The notes beneath the pieces were generated by a model, which saw only the letters and a list, made by a program, of their open reading frames with translations, was not told where the DNA came from and did no database searches. Source: Arachnopeziza araneosa (Eukaryota; Ascomycota; Leotiomycetes; Helotiales; Arachnopezizaceae). From it: 64,000 nucleotides of DNA. The position numbers and the translations under genes were made by a program. Below, one piece after another: positions 46,110 to 57,768 of the stretch. Positions within the stretch are counted from its first letter, which is position 1. Each line of letters starts with the position of its first letter. The stretch spans positions 248,001-312,000 of the forward strand of contig QYAI01000008.1 of assembly GCA_003988855.1 (NCBI GenBank), given 5' to 3'.

Positions 46110-48796
46110 CTACCAGCCAGCAAATAGATCCGGAGCTTCTTCCAAAGACTCTCCTTCAAACATTCCGGCATCACTCGTCGTGACTTTACCATACTTGCTC
46201 GTCAATTCAGCGCTCACCTTACCCTTCTCATTAACATGATTTTCGAGCTTGGTGATGGTATCCTTGATTGTACTTGCGTAACTAATTCCGAATTCCTTGC
46301 AAACAGCCCGGACTTCTTTCTGAGATCGACCTCCAGTGTAAATCCAAGTGGTATTCTCACCGTTGACAGAATTAGTTTCGGACTTCTGCTTCTTGGCGGC
46401 GTGATGTGACGTCTGGGCAAGGCTGCTGCTCGAGCTGGACTCGGCTTCCGTCTCAAGGGCCTTCCGTTTGCCATTCTCAGCCGAATCTTCTTGCTTCATT
46501 GGTTGAACAGGAGATTTGTATTCGATTCCAAGTAATACAGCCAATTTCTCGACGAGGTTCTCGTATTCTATTTCAGGCGATGGTTCTTCCACGGCGACTG
46601 CTTTTCCTTTCCCTTTGCCTTTTGTCTTGGTCTTTGGTACCTTCTTACGTGGTCCATAAGGATCCACATTGTTCCATTTTAGAAGGCGTGGGTTTTCAGC
46701 CGCCCATTCCTTGACATACTCCAAAGCGTTGTTTCCATTGTGCTTCCAGTAAGCCTGTACGATATCCTTCCAAACATACTCCTTCTTGCCCGTCTTCCAG
46801 TCATTCTCAAGCCAAGCAATCATTGCGTACTTGAGCGATTTCATCTGCATTAGGTATTTGTGTTCAATGGCGATTGCAGTTTCACCTTGAACTTCCATTC
46901 CAGGTTCGTTGAGCCAAGGCATGGGGGCACCAAGAATCATGGCTTGAACACTGATAAGGACAGAGAGAATGGTGCTTTTGTTGGGTTGCCACATCTCGGC
47001 CGGGCTTCCATGCCAGGTGTTAAGAATTGAAAGACAAACTATACGTACAGTTAGAAATTGATGAGCGGTGCCAAGGAAGTGTACTAACCAGTGCCGCCTT
47101 TATGAAGGTTGGGATTGAACGAGTGTTGTTCATTATCATTTCCATCGAGGACAAAGGACATCTTCGGAGGACCAAGAGGGTAGTTCGCTGGCAGGAAGAG
47201 ATCGAAGCTGGATTCTGTAAGTATCATATTTGTAGCAGGTAAGAGAGCACAAAGAGAAAATACACGCTCTATCGTAGGATTTAAGATAGAAGGACTGATC
47301 GAGTTGGATGTCTGCTCAGTTTCCAAACAGGTAATAATACTGTGACTTACGTGTATAAGCCACCAGCGTAAGGAGAACCCTCTGATCCGATTATGAGTAT
47401 CTTCATGACATCCATCCGAGAATCGGCAATTTTTAGAAAGATTCCTGGTGGTAGAGACGTCGTCAATGTTGCAACTTCCTTGCTGATTGTATTTAACCGG
47501 TCTTTCATGGACGATGCAACTAGAGTATTGAAATCTCTAGCATAGCGATGGTTAACCAGAGTTTCATCAGTAAATGTTACTCGGTTCTCCTCGGAGTACT
47601 TTATCCACGGGTTTTCAGAGGAATCATCTTTGGGGGTGGCATCAAGAATAGAGGGTGGGTTTTTTGCATCAATAATACTCTTCAATGTCTCGTGTATTTC
47701 GATAACGTTTTCGCAGATTGAAATCGACGATTTGCGATCATCAGTTGATTCGGTCTTTTCCACGAGCTTGAGAAACATCTTTGCCTGTCGATATGTATTT
47801 GCACTTGCCTCAAACAACGATGGAGCGTTGGCATTGTAGACTTCGAAATCATGATTACCAACTTGTATGCCGAGCACGCGCAATCCAGGGGTTTTCTTCC
47901 TTGGAAGATCATCGATCAATAGTCCAACTAGTCCTGGATGGTTGGCGATTATCTTGAGGAAGTTGCATATTTCCAGGAACATCTCGCGTCTTTTGTTGAT
48001 ATCTTCAATTGAGTCATTACGAATAAGATCAGCAATCGTATCAAATAGCAGACTCAGTCGAAAAAGAGCGACTTCTTGGGTTGCATCTGCTTCGGATAAT
48101 GGCAAGAATTTGGCAAGGAGTTTGAGAGTTTCAATCATTAGGCTGTCCTTGGACTTTTCGTTCTCCTTGTGATTTACTGTCGGCTGTGCTCCCATCTTAG
48201 GAGTTGAAGAGATTAGCACATGCCACTCTCTGGAGTGGTTGACATACCTGAAGGCTATGGTAGTATCCTGGGACCAAATTTGCCATCTCAAAGTCGTCCT
48301 CATCCATCATATAATCGTATTGTGTGTATGGGTTGACGTGATCTCCAGCATATCCAACACCGCTTGGCGTGCTAACATAGGACTTCTTCCCCGGCTTCTT
48401 CTTTGGTGGTGTTGGTCTGCTGATGGTCGATTTTAACTCCCTCTCATCGAACCGAGAGAGTAGGATCCAGATTCCGAACAACCTACCACCAGAACAACAA
48501 TGATCGATGACTCCAAGTGGCGTGAATATCTGGTGACCACTCAATGTAGGTTGAGCTCCACAACCAGCGCAAGTTGAGTGCCCCTTCCTGCAAAGAACAC
48601 TAGAGAACTGGACTACAGGTGGAATCTCTTGCGCCCCCTCACGCCAATGTTCTATCTGCTCGTCGCCTGCGCCTAAGGTGAGGATGGACTGGCACTCTTG
48701 ACATCGGCTGTGAAAGGTTCCAACAATACTCTGCAGGTTTTGGATATCTCGATCGGCGTCTTTTGCCGCCGTCCTGGTCGTTCGCGGAGTCGACAT
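46110..48796 (-). CDS. Large protein with C-terminal-half E2 ubiquitin-conjugating (UBC) domain
   Basis: Four exons (48796-48248, 48195-47351, 47207-47089, 47038-46110) give 813 residues. The N-terminal 180 residues hold Cys/His clusters (RCQEC, CRKGHSTCAGCG, HCCSGG) that could form a zinc ribbon. A helical region follows (about 190-450). The UBC fold is at about 455-600: EGSPYAGGLYTFDLFLPANYP, NPNLHKGG, then VCLSILNTWHG with the catalytic Cys near 506, and MWQPNKSTILSVLISVQAMI. This pattern matches the BIRC6/UBE2O group of large E2 enzymes. The tail is basic and Ser-rich with likely nuclear signals (KTKTKGKGKGK, AAKKQKSE). The acceptor of intron 2 was chosen to give LYTFDLF, as in other E2s. 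Substrates are unknown. Confidence 0.88.
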
Positions 48797-51700
48797 CGTA
48801 ACTTTGGGTTTGCGTTGTAATTTGGATGTTCGATTCTGCAAATGTGTGAGAACTTGGCGATTTATGCTCAAGGCTTCTACCTCGAGCAAAACAATAAACA
48901 ATGAATTAGGCGATAAAGGAGAAAGTCATTTCAGAATGGCGTGCCCACGTGATTCACTTGTCAGATGGATCTTTCAGGTGAATGTGCAACATGGGCCAGG
49001 CAGAATTATAGCGTCCTTTTCCACACCGCGCCTGAAAGATAATCTCGATGATGAGTAACAGAAGGTTCTCCAACCAAAAATCAAAAGAAAGCATCAAAGT
49101 TCAACGAGGAAGGGGCGACCTAGCTGGATTGCCGAACTACTTTCTGGACTCGTGCAGAAGTTTCTAAGCAACGAAGCTTGAGAGGAAGAAGACGTTACAA
49201 AGGTCAGATCAAGAGTTACTTACAAGCACCCGACCTATCATTCCTGAAAGGCGGGTAGGTAGGGATTTGGGCTCTGCTCTGGGTTTAGAATGCATCGCAC
49301 AAGGGGGAAGGAGAGCAACATACTCTTTGTCATATGTTCCATCGAGATGCGAAGCCGATCATGTTGGTTGGGTGGTGTGGTTGTTCTGGTGAATGGCGAA
49401 GATAAAACGAAGTTTGGTCTTGAAAGTCTAGGCCGCTTCCGTTTGATCTCAAAGTTTCGAGTAGGCACAACTCAAATCTGGAAGAATTGGGCCCAACACG
49501 ACAGCTCCCAGTGGAGACTTGAATACCCCAAAGAAGGCTCCCCACTCGGGCCGGGACACTTATTTTGTTATAAAAGTCCAGCGCTTTCTAAGAAGCATTC
49601 ATCTGAAACGGAGAGCTGCAGCCTTGCGGTCAAACGACCCAAATCGTGACTTGGAGAAAGTTAGAAAGCACTCATCAAGAGTAAACCATCAAGAACTTGA
49701 AACAGATTTGCACCTTTCGCCGATTTACACCCTCGATTTGCGGGTATCTGAGAGACAAAAAGGGGTCCCTGACTCACTCAGCTCCGTTAACGTCTCTCAT
49801 GCCCTGCCAGCTCAGCCTCATGCCAGTCACGATCTACTCGATTATAACTCTCAATATCAAGGGTATGAACCAACAGCAGTTTGAATAGGAGAATGTCCTA
49901 GTTGCATGCCCAGTGAAACCTGTTCTGAGGCAGAATATGTGGAAATTGTTCGTGATGTCAAGGACTGAGTGTCGTTTGGTAGCCTGACAGCTGTCAGTGT
50001 TTGGAGTGTTTGCTACCAATATCACGCGATTTGCGTTTCTATGGAAATTTTGACTCAGGCCAGACTCCATCTGTCGATTTCATTCTTAGCCTTCACATTT
50101 GTTGGTTATACTACTAGAAATCTTTCCGTAGATTGACGTTGTTAAATTCTCACCGACTACCTCGAAATATAATTCACGTGATCATGGCGTCCTATCAGAT
50201 TACGAATTGCCATCTCCAGGTTTTTGATTTGACAACGCTACTGAATATTTTCATATCTTACATTGATCCTTGACCATGAGATCACCTTTGTCGAGAGAGA
50301 AGACCCGACGAAAGAATCTTGAATCACGTGGCCAGTCTTTGTCACAATGCTCTCGAGGTCCTGATTACTTCTAGAGGAAGATATCAAAGTCCAGTCGCAT
50401 GGCACCGCATATATCCAGATTTACAAGCACCAAAAATCTAGTCAAGATTGCGCGGAACAAGTTAGTATGTTGAGCTACAAAGACTAATAGGCAAAATGTT
50501 CACACTATGCATAAGGGGGATGCCAGCCTCACCCTCTACTGCCATCAAGATTGAATGGGAAACCTCAGTTAATTCATCAGCGATAGGAGAAGTGGAATAT
50601 TGAGAAGCGCCAAGCGCTCAGATTACCCTACCAAATCCGAGGATTTCCGCTCCACGAACAGATAGGTTTTCATCTTCAGGGAAACGAGTAACGTTGTGTG
50701 CAAGAGTCCTGTGGGGTGAGACAGGTTTTAGAGTTTGGACGAGATAGCCGCCGTCAAATTCGTGTGGGCTGTAAGCTGACTTGGTCGGTTTCGACGAGGA
50801 TAAACTCCGGAAACTGAAGAGCACCCAGGTTCAGTGGGTTAGAGGCAAAATTGACAAAATCGGCAAATAAGTCCGTGTTGGAACTTGGGAAAAGTAGCCC
50901 GGCTGACAAAGAAATCATTGTACGTGAGAGTAGCTTCATATAACTGACTATTGGAGCGAAGATTTGGTATGTTCCTGTTATGATGGAGTATTTCGCATTT
51001 ATAAGAAGTGCCAATCGGAAATAATTTCGAAACATTCTTGAAGATATCAGTGCTGGTAGGTTCACAAATCCTAGGAGTGAAAACTAACGGCTAGAACTCA
51101 GCTGAGAGACTAGAACACATCTGCCTGACTCATACAAGTCAAACGTAAAAAGGAGTGAACAAGTACCACCTAAGCCCAAGGTCAATATAAGCTCACAAGA
51201 GTGAATAAACGCCAGAGACGACTTTGACATAATGCCTCATCTAACAGGAAACTCTGAGCTGATTTGAGAAAGACACCGCCGGCTCTCGTGACAGGAGCCT
51301 TTTAGTCAGAAGCGTCACAATTGATATTGAAGGATTCTAGAAAGTCCAGTAAAGGAGCTGTATTTTTGAACCCTTGCAGCGGATTCAACCCCAAAATTAT
51401 CCGATAAGTGTAAAAAGAGCACAGATGAAGCCTTCACAATAGAGATCATCTGCTCATGATGATATGTTGGCAAGCCTGAACGAATACGTCAACTTGGAAA
51501 GCAAGCACTTTGAAGTCGAACACCTGCCACCCAGTGGTACCAAGTTCGGCTTCGGCAAAGGTTCAAAAATAGAGATGGAAGAACCTAACCACAACACTCT
51601 GAATCCTTCTTAGAACGTGATACAGGGAAAAGTTAAGTCAAAAAGACACACGCTGGTGAATGTCATAGATTTGATTGATGTTCCCATCGGACAACAAGTT

Positions 51701-53188
51701 GACCTTTCGTGGGCACTCGGTACAATATCGTGGAGCCTCGAGTTCCGCCTCGTATAGAGATGAGGCTGTGAAAAGCAGTAAATGCGTGGACAACAATTGA
51801 TGAGTAAAAACTGCGTCTCTCCATTCCGTGGCGAAATAACGTCTCCTTGGCTGACGGACTGATTGTGTGTGATGCAAGGTTTTGTTGCTGCTCAGCTTAG
51901 GTTCCATCTTCACGGCAGGTCAATTGGATGTGCTTAGGTCGCAGAGACGGCCACTCGACCACTCATCAGAACAGGGCATTATTTCATGCATCTCTGGCCT
52001 CGTCGCTCGAACAGACATCTCCAATCATCAAGTGGAGCAGCACACCGACTATCCTCTCCCAGGCGCATCCCTTCACCGGCCTCGCCTTTCTGAGTCTCGA
52101 TGCATAACATTCCACCGTCCAAGCAATGGCAGCTGAGGGGCCGAGAGAATTTAGAGTTTTGAAAAGATATTCCTTCTGTTGACAAGATCATCGGTCGATG
52201 AGGATGGATCATCAGGGCTCCCGTCTGTGGATGAGGGGAATGACGGCTGCGCACTTCCCTCGGCGGACTGCACCAAGTTTCAACTCCCAACTCGGCGGGC
52301 TCCAGGATCAAGGCAGTTAGGTAGTTGTGCGCGGTTCAAGTGATTCATGGTGACGTGACTTGGAGTGCGTGCAGTGCGGCAATGGCAACTTGTTCAGCTT
52401 CAGTCATGCTCTGGCTGGGAGGATTAGCTGGCCATCATTTGCGCGATTTTTCGCATCCTGACAGCGGACCGCAAGAAACGGCTGCGGCCAGCGCCCCGCA
52501 GGCTGAGTCGGTGGCCGGTCAATTGGCTCGATTCCAACAGCATTCCGTCCGGTCTGTTCGTGCTGTGTGGAGGTTTCGGCAGCTCCTCACCCACTTCCTA
52601 CTCGCCCGCCGTCGCCCAAAAAACCTGGCAGCGACGGTATCACGAAAGCACCAAAATCACTGATTCGTGGTCGCCCTGCACGTCGTCGAAGGCATCACGT
52701 CCGCTGCCCAGCTGGATCCTTGCTCTTCCAACCATCATCCTGGCCTGCTGCGACTCTGCAGCAAGACCCGCCTTTCCATGTGAAATGATATGTTGCTGGA
52801 TTGACAACGCATCAGACCTTCGCAGCCCGCAAGCGAGCCCAGAAAGACCATAAGTGTGCCACGTCCCCGCTCTCCTCCCCCCAACGTCTTCCTCTTCCTC
52901 TTCCTCATCCTCATCTCTCTTCCAAAACATCTTCTCCCCCATATGCCTTCGCACTATTTTTGATATCGACATTCTTGTTTGCAACAACCTGAGGATAAAC
53001 CACCCTGGACTTCAGCACGTTCCATCAACACAGGTTTTTGCCGCTGGCTTAACATTTGCGCTAGAATCATATATACCATATCGACCCGGAGGTGGATCCG
53101 TATTCCTGATTTTTGCCAGCAGGATTTTCATATTTTCTCAATGACTTGCGTCCACACACAAACCTGTGGGAACCTTCAGCTGGACACC
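48797..53188. other. Long region upstream of the C2H2 gene, no gene accepted
   Basis: About 4.4 kb without a convincing gene. Plus 49519-49884 and minus 51065-50618 are open but unrecognised; the latter changes frame and may be a relic. A C/T-rich tract at 52865-52940 looks like the start region of a plus-strand transcript leading to the C2H2 gene. Confidence 0.4.
52865..52940 (+). promoter_or_regulatory. C/T-rich putative core promoter of the C2H2 gene
   Basis: A dense pyrimidine tract (CTCCTCCCCC, then repeated CTTCCT) is typical of fungal transcription start regions on the coding strand. It lies about 1.6 kb before the internal start at 54475 and 300 bp before the possible upstream start at 53189. 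Confidence 0.45.
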
Positions 53189-53238
53189 ATGGCCGGATTC
53201 AATCCAACAAAGCACAACAGGGCCCAGGCTACCGCCAG
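53189..53238 (+). CDS. Candidate upstream first exon of the C2H2 gene
   Basis: ATG in excellent context (GACACCATGG) followed by 16 codons (MAGFNPTKHNRAQATA plus two bases) and a GTATTA donor. Joined to the acceptor at 54437, it stays in frame with the C2H2 protein through SGFNVANGSS. The intron would be 1199 nt, very long for this window. A second donor-like site (ATG then GTAAGT at 53511) could be used instead in a non-coding leader. Confidence 0.4.
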
Positions 53239-54474
53239 GTATTAATTATTCCTTTACCGCATGTTTTTGTTTTGATCGATTCTGCCGAGACCTAATGTTG
53301 ACCGACTGCAATGTTTTTCGTTTCGCGTTGTTTTTTTTGCATCTTGCTGTTTTCCCCGGCTCCCCCAAGGACTGTCACTGGGGTATGACGGCCTGTGGAT
53401 TCGACAAAACCCAGTTCTTGCGGACTCTTCTCTCACAGTTCTCCCGTACGCTGTCATGTGATACGTCACACACCTGATTATCTTCAAAAACCCACCCGCC
53501 CTGGGACCAATGGTAAGTAGGATGTGTCCGCTACATATTGCCACATGGAATAATACTGCTGGATACCGTTTGGCCTGTGGAACATGTATCGTCTGCCAGT
53601 CTCACCGACTTCGCTCAGGGTTTGAAAGGGTTTGTACGGCGTCCCAGCCTCGAAGTACCTGTACCCCAGCATGGATAGGGACGTTCGTTTCCTTGCCAAC
53701 ACTTTATGTTACTTGGCCCGTGGACCCTCAGGAGTCTGATTACCCGGCGAGGTTACTGAGCATCAGTTTCATGCGTCGAAGTCGACCTACACAATCCTAT
53801 TTGATTGTACGCAGCCGCGCATGGAATTTATGGCCACCTGTTGCCAAGTTTGAAACTACCCAGTGGAACTCAGAGGACTGTATATCCGCCACATGGATTC
53901 AAGTCGTACCAGACTGAAGGATATAGGACCTGTCATCCTCTGACAGAATTGATCGTCATCAGCCGATGACTGAGGGTCAAACAGGCATCTATAATGCCAT
54001 CGCGTACGTACACCTGCTCAACGTCAACATGGTGTCGACGTCTTGTTTTTAATGGACCGAGCATAAACTGACCATTGCTGCTTGATATTTTATTGTAGAG
54101 TTCCGCGAATCCTGGCCAGTTCTCATAAACCAAGGATTCTTTCTGGATGCGTACTTTGCTGGCCTTCTCCTGGTTTCTTCTCTTATCATTGCACACGTGT
54201 CTAGCCTGGCTCTAGTGATCTTTTAATGGGAACATACACCTTGGACTCTAACTCACCAACATGGTGTCCCTTGCTGGTCGGTAGTCATCTACTCTCCGAT
54301 TATCGAAGCCTTTGAAACTGACTCGTTATCTACAGGCTATTCACATGAAGTCGTTTTTGCTCTTCTGTTTTCTACTTGCTTTGCGTTGATATTTGTCTCA
54401 TAGTGGGAGCACAGCACACTAACCTTATATGGTGTAGCGGTTTCAATGTTGCCAATGGTTCTAGTTTCCGTGGA

Positions 54475-56277
54475 ATGTCTGGTTTTCCTTTGCCTAAAAC
54501 AGAACCCGCGCAGGGGGATCACAATGGCCAGTTCTGGAACGGAACTGATGAGGCACCACAGAACTTGCACCTGGAAACAATTTCGCCCCAAGGAGAAAGC
54601 CATAATGCTGTGTTTGATGCCTTCAGCTCTTTCAACGGTCTACCAGGTCAAGATCGTACGCGGAGCTCTTTTTCGAGCTCCCACAAGAGCCTCTGGAGAA
54701 GTGAACTGGCTTCGTCTCAATTAGAGCCACAAGCGATGACCCGCTTTCCATCACAAGATTCCATCGGAGCCCATTCCCAGAGATCTACTAACTCATTTGA
54801 TCCGATATATCCCAATGTTTCCCAGATGTCAATTCATATGTCATCTGCAAGCTCAGATACGGCCAGGTCAAACAGTCCTGATAATTTTGCTTTATATACT
54901 CCTACCCAGATGGACTTGCAAGCTTTCGACAATTTCCATTACGCAGAAGATGATTTTTCAGGGGCCCAACCCAGCTTCCACAGGAATTCTAATGTTAGCA
55001 TCACGTCGCAGCCCATCTCGACTGGTGGACAATCCTACAGTCTCTATGCCACTGCCGAAGACGATTCATTTCCTTCCTTGACTGCATCGTCTGCCACATT
55101 GATGAGCCATGGTCCAGCATCGAGAGACTCTCTGATCTACAACCCCAGTAGTATCACAGATACCTCCTCGAATCTGTGGGACGAGACAGAATTCTTGGAA
55201 TCACAAAGATCATCGCCTGCTCCACTGATGGAAGAATGGCCCATGCCAGGGCAGATTATGAGCTCAAACACGAACAGTCCTTTGGAGTACTCACCGAGTC
55301 TCGAAGGCCTATCCCCGAGGTATGTTGAGGACTTTCCAGATTTGGTGGATTTGCCCCCTTACACGACTGGTGACAGGGTAATGCGAAAACCTGTGGGGCC
55401 CAGACCTTCCAAGGTCGCAAGTGATCTCGCCGCTGCATCAAGGCGTCCTCGCCTTCCAGGATCAGAGTCCTCGGAAGAGTCCTTCAAGTTAGTTGGCCGC
55501 TCTAGTCTCGAGATGGACAACACTGCTCGGGAGCACCCGCTGTACCACAATGTCGTCCCACAATCCGACGGACTTTATCACTGCCCGTGGGAAAAAGATC
55601 CAGGATCCAGCTGCCAACACAAGCCCGAGAAGCTGAAGTGCAATTACGAGTATGACCATATTCCCCAGATGATTTCAATTGCTGACCGCCTTACCCTTAC
55701 TAGTAAATTCGTAGATTCCCATTTGAAGCCCTACCGGTGTAAGATCCCAGCTTGCAAGGATCTTCACTTTTCTTCCACTGCCTGCCTTCTGCGTCATGAG
55801 CGTGAGGCCCACGCTATGCATGGCCACGGAGACAAACCCTTCCTTTGTACCTATGATGGTTGTGAGCGTGGTGTTCCTGGTAATGGGTTCCCTCGACACT
55901 GGAATCTCAGGGACCACATGAAGCGAGTGCACAATGATCCAGGACAGCCCAAGTCCAATGCATCAGGATCTCCTCCTCCTTCTGGACCGGCCAAGGGCAA
56001 GAAGCGCAAGGCAAGTGAGACCCAGGATGCCAAGCTTGTCACTCTAAAGAGAGTTGCCACTCCACCGGTTGCGATCCGTCAACCCAGGGAACCAAGCTTG
56101 ATTGAGCGTTACCGGGAGAAGCAGTTGATGCTTTTGAATACTGTGAAGCAGCTTCAAGACCCGAGGCATGCTGAAAATATGACATTGCTCCGCAATGCAA
56201 ATGATTGCATCAAGGTAATGGTTCAGACAACCCAGAGGATCAACTCCGCCCCAAACACCAACCAGCCATCTGGTTGA
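54475..56277 (+). CDS. C2H2 zinc-finger transcription factor
   Basis: A probable nuclear DNA-binding regulator of 582 residues from the ATG of MSGFPLPKTEP; exons 54475-55649 and 55704-56277. Residues 1-370 are Ser/Pro/Asp-rich and disordered, suitable for activation or repression. Zinc-finger pairs lie near 385-470: YHCPW to KCNY, then YRCKIPACKD with HEREAHAMH, then FLCTYDGCER with HMKRVHND. A basic linker GKKRKASE follows, then a helical tail. The 54-nt intron (55650-55703) is stop-free and in frame; removing it gives CNYDKFVDSHLKPYRC, the continuous form expected. An acceptor with perfect branch (CACTAACC then GTGTAG) at 54437 shows that an upstream exon joins at 54438. An exon at 53189-53238 (MAGFNPTKHNRAQAT) is frame-compatible and would extend the protein. 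Confidence 0.88.
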   Translation: MSGFPLPKTEPAQGDHNGQFWNGTDEAPQNLHLETISPQGESHNAVFDAFSSFNGLPGQDRTRSSFSSSHKSLWRSELASSQLEPQAMTRFPSQDSIGAHSQRSTNSFDPIYPNVSQMSIHMSSASSDTARSNSPDNFALYTPTQMDLQAFDNFHYAEDDFSGAQPSFHRNSNVSITSQPISTGGQSYSLYATAEDDSFPSLTASSATLMSHGPASRDSLIYNPSSITDTSSNLWDETEFLESQRSSPAPLMEEWPMPGQIMSSNTNSPLEYSPSLEGLSPRYVEDFPDLVDLPPYTTGDRVMRKPVGPRPSKVASDLAAASRRPRLPGSESSEESFKLVGRSSLEMDNTAREHPLYHNVVPQSDGLYHCPWEKDPGSSCQHKPEKLKCNYEYDHIPQMISIADRLTLTSKFVDSHLKPYRCKIPACKDLHFSSTACLLRHEREAHAMHGHGDKPFLCTYDGCERGVPGNGFPRHWNLRDHMKRVHNDPGQPKSNASGSPPPSGPAKGKKRKASETQDAKLVTLKRVATPPVAIRQPREPSLIERYREKQLMLLNTVKQLQDPRHAENMTLLRNANDCIKVMVQTTQRINSAPNTNQPSG

Positions 56278-57768
56278 AAGGCTCACAATTTCTTGTTGAA
56301 TGAAAACTATGGTTAGTACCTCACCACCTCGACTCCAACTTTCAGCAATTGATTTATTGACTGTACCTTTCTTCATCAGACCCGCAACCATATGGACACT
56401 CCGAGGAGAAGGTCGATTCCAGATCATGTGATGGATGGAGACCCACGTTATCAATACGCGATGAGCCATATATGGATGCCGAAATTTAGCTGTGCTCCTA
56501 TTTGCGCATGATGCATATGCCAGCCAATGAATGGATCGATGCTAGTGGACGATACTATAGAGGATATGACCAGTGGATATGCCGTGGACTTGTCTATACT
56601 CTGAGTGGATTATAATGCCATCTGTGAGGATACAAAGTGACATTAACGTGCTTGTGGAAGACCGTGACTTATATATGTATCGGCATCGTGTTGAAGGATT
56701 TTTTAAAGCTTGTTGCAAGGACGATGATTTTTCTTGATTTTCTGGTGTTGTTGCTTTACTAGTTTATTGTTCTGATATATTGTATTGTTTGTAGAAGACC
56801 TTATTGCGAGAAAATGTTTCGAGGAGGGGATTTGAGACAGATGAATTATCTGAATAGATAGCTCTGAACTTGCCTATTACCACACATATGAGCTTCCAGA
56901 TAACTTCGATATTGAGTGTCGACTTGTTACTTTTATTACTAAAGATGGGAACATTCTTCCTTGCTCGGCCTAGTCAAAGCAAATTCCTAACACATCCACC
57001 TCCATAGTTCAGAGAAATTTTGTAGACTCTAATATATATCACGTTGACCTCCGTTCTTCCGAACTTATCCCCTTCTCGCCTTGAACCAGCCGAAAAAGCA
57101 GCAACAGCCTCTTCTATACACACTCAGTCAAGCACCAAGCTTGGTCTTCTCGACTCCCGGCGACCGTTTCCTGTGATATAATCAATGCCATTACTGCTTG
57201 TCAAGGTAGGAGGAATCCTGGTTCGTGTTCTGTGTCTGTCCGGAATCTATTCGTTGATCGGTCGTATTGGGTGTTTTGATTTGCGGCCGATGTTTGATTG
57301 CGGAGTGAGCTTCTCCCCTTCTGCCCATTTCTCTAAATCCTTGAAATAGCAATCGCCCTCTTCGGCTAGTTCACACCTCAACTCCACATCTCCTTCCTTT
57401 TACAGCTCACCGGCTCTTCAGCAAAGTGCCCGCCTTTGCCATCTCAGACTTAACCGTTCCTAGAGTCTCTTCTCCGTCCTTAAGGATTAGTTAGGACAAT
57501 CCACTATATTCACTAAAGGATATAGTAGTTGTTGGAAATGGGTTGAAGAAGGAATTTTAAACAAGGATGGGGTAGGCAATAAAATGGAAGAGGGAATAAG
57601 CATCAAGTTAGAAATGTCAAGGCTATTGTGTTGCTCTTATCACTTCAAGCAATGATTAAAATAATTTCCCGAGTTGTAGTTGCTGAATATATTCATTGCT
57701 TTCATTGGATGAGGAATGCCCTTCCCAAGAAAAGATACCCAAAACGATCAAATCAAGACATGTTTCCT
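56278..57768. other. 3' UTR and intergenic region
   Basis: Immediately after the C2H2 stop a 3' UTR intron is likely (GTTAGT near 56312 to CATCAG near 56380). At 57046-57210 a pyrimidine-rich leader precedes ATG CCA TTA CTG CTT GTC AAG with a GTAGGA donor. Joined to the acceptor near 57407 this gives only a 22-residue frame, so no protein gene is called. Confidence 0.35.

Noticed and set aside
54376..54474. Upstream part of the C2H2 open frame
   Set aside because: It contains a branch site and acceptor (54416-54437), so this part is intron or leader sequence rather than coding from 54376.
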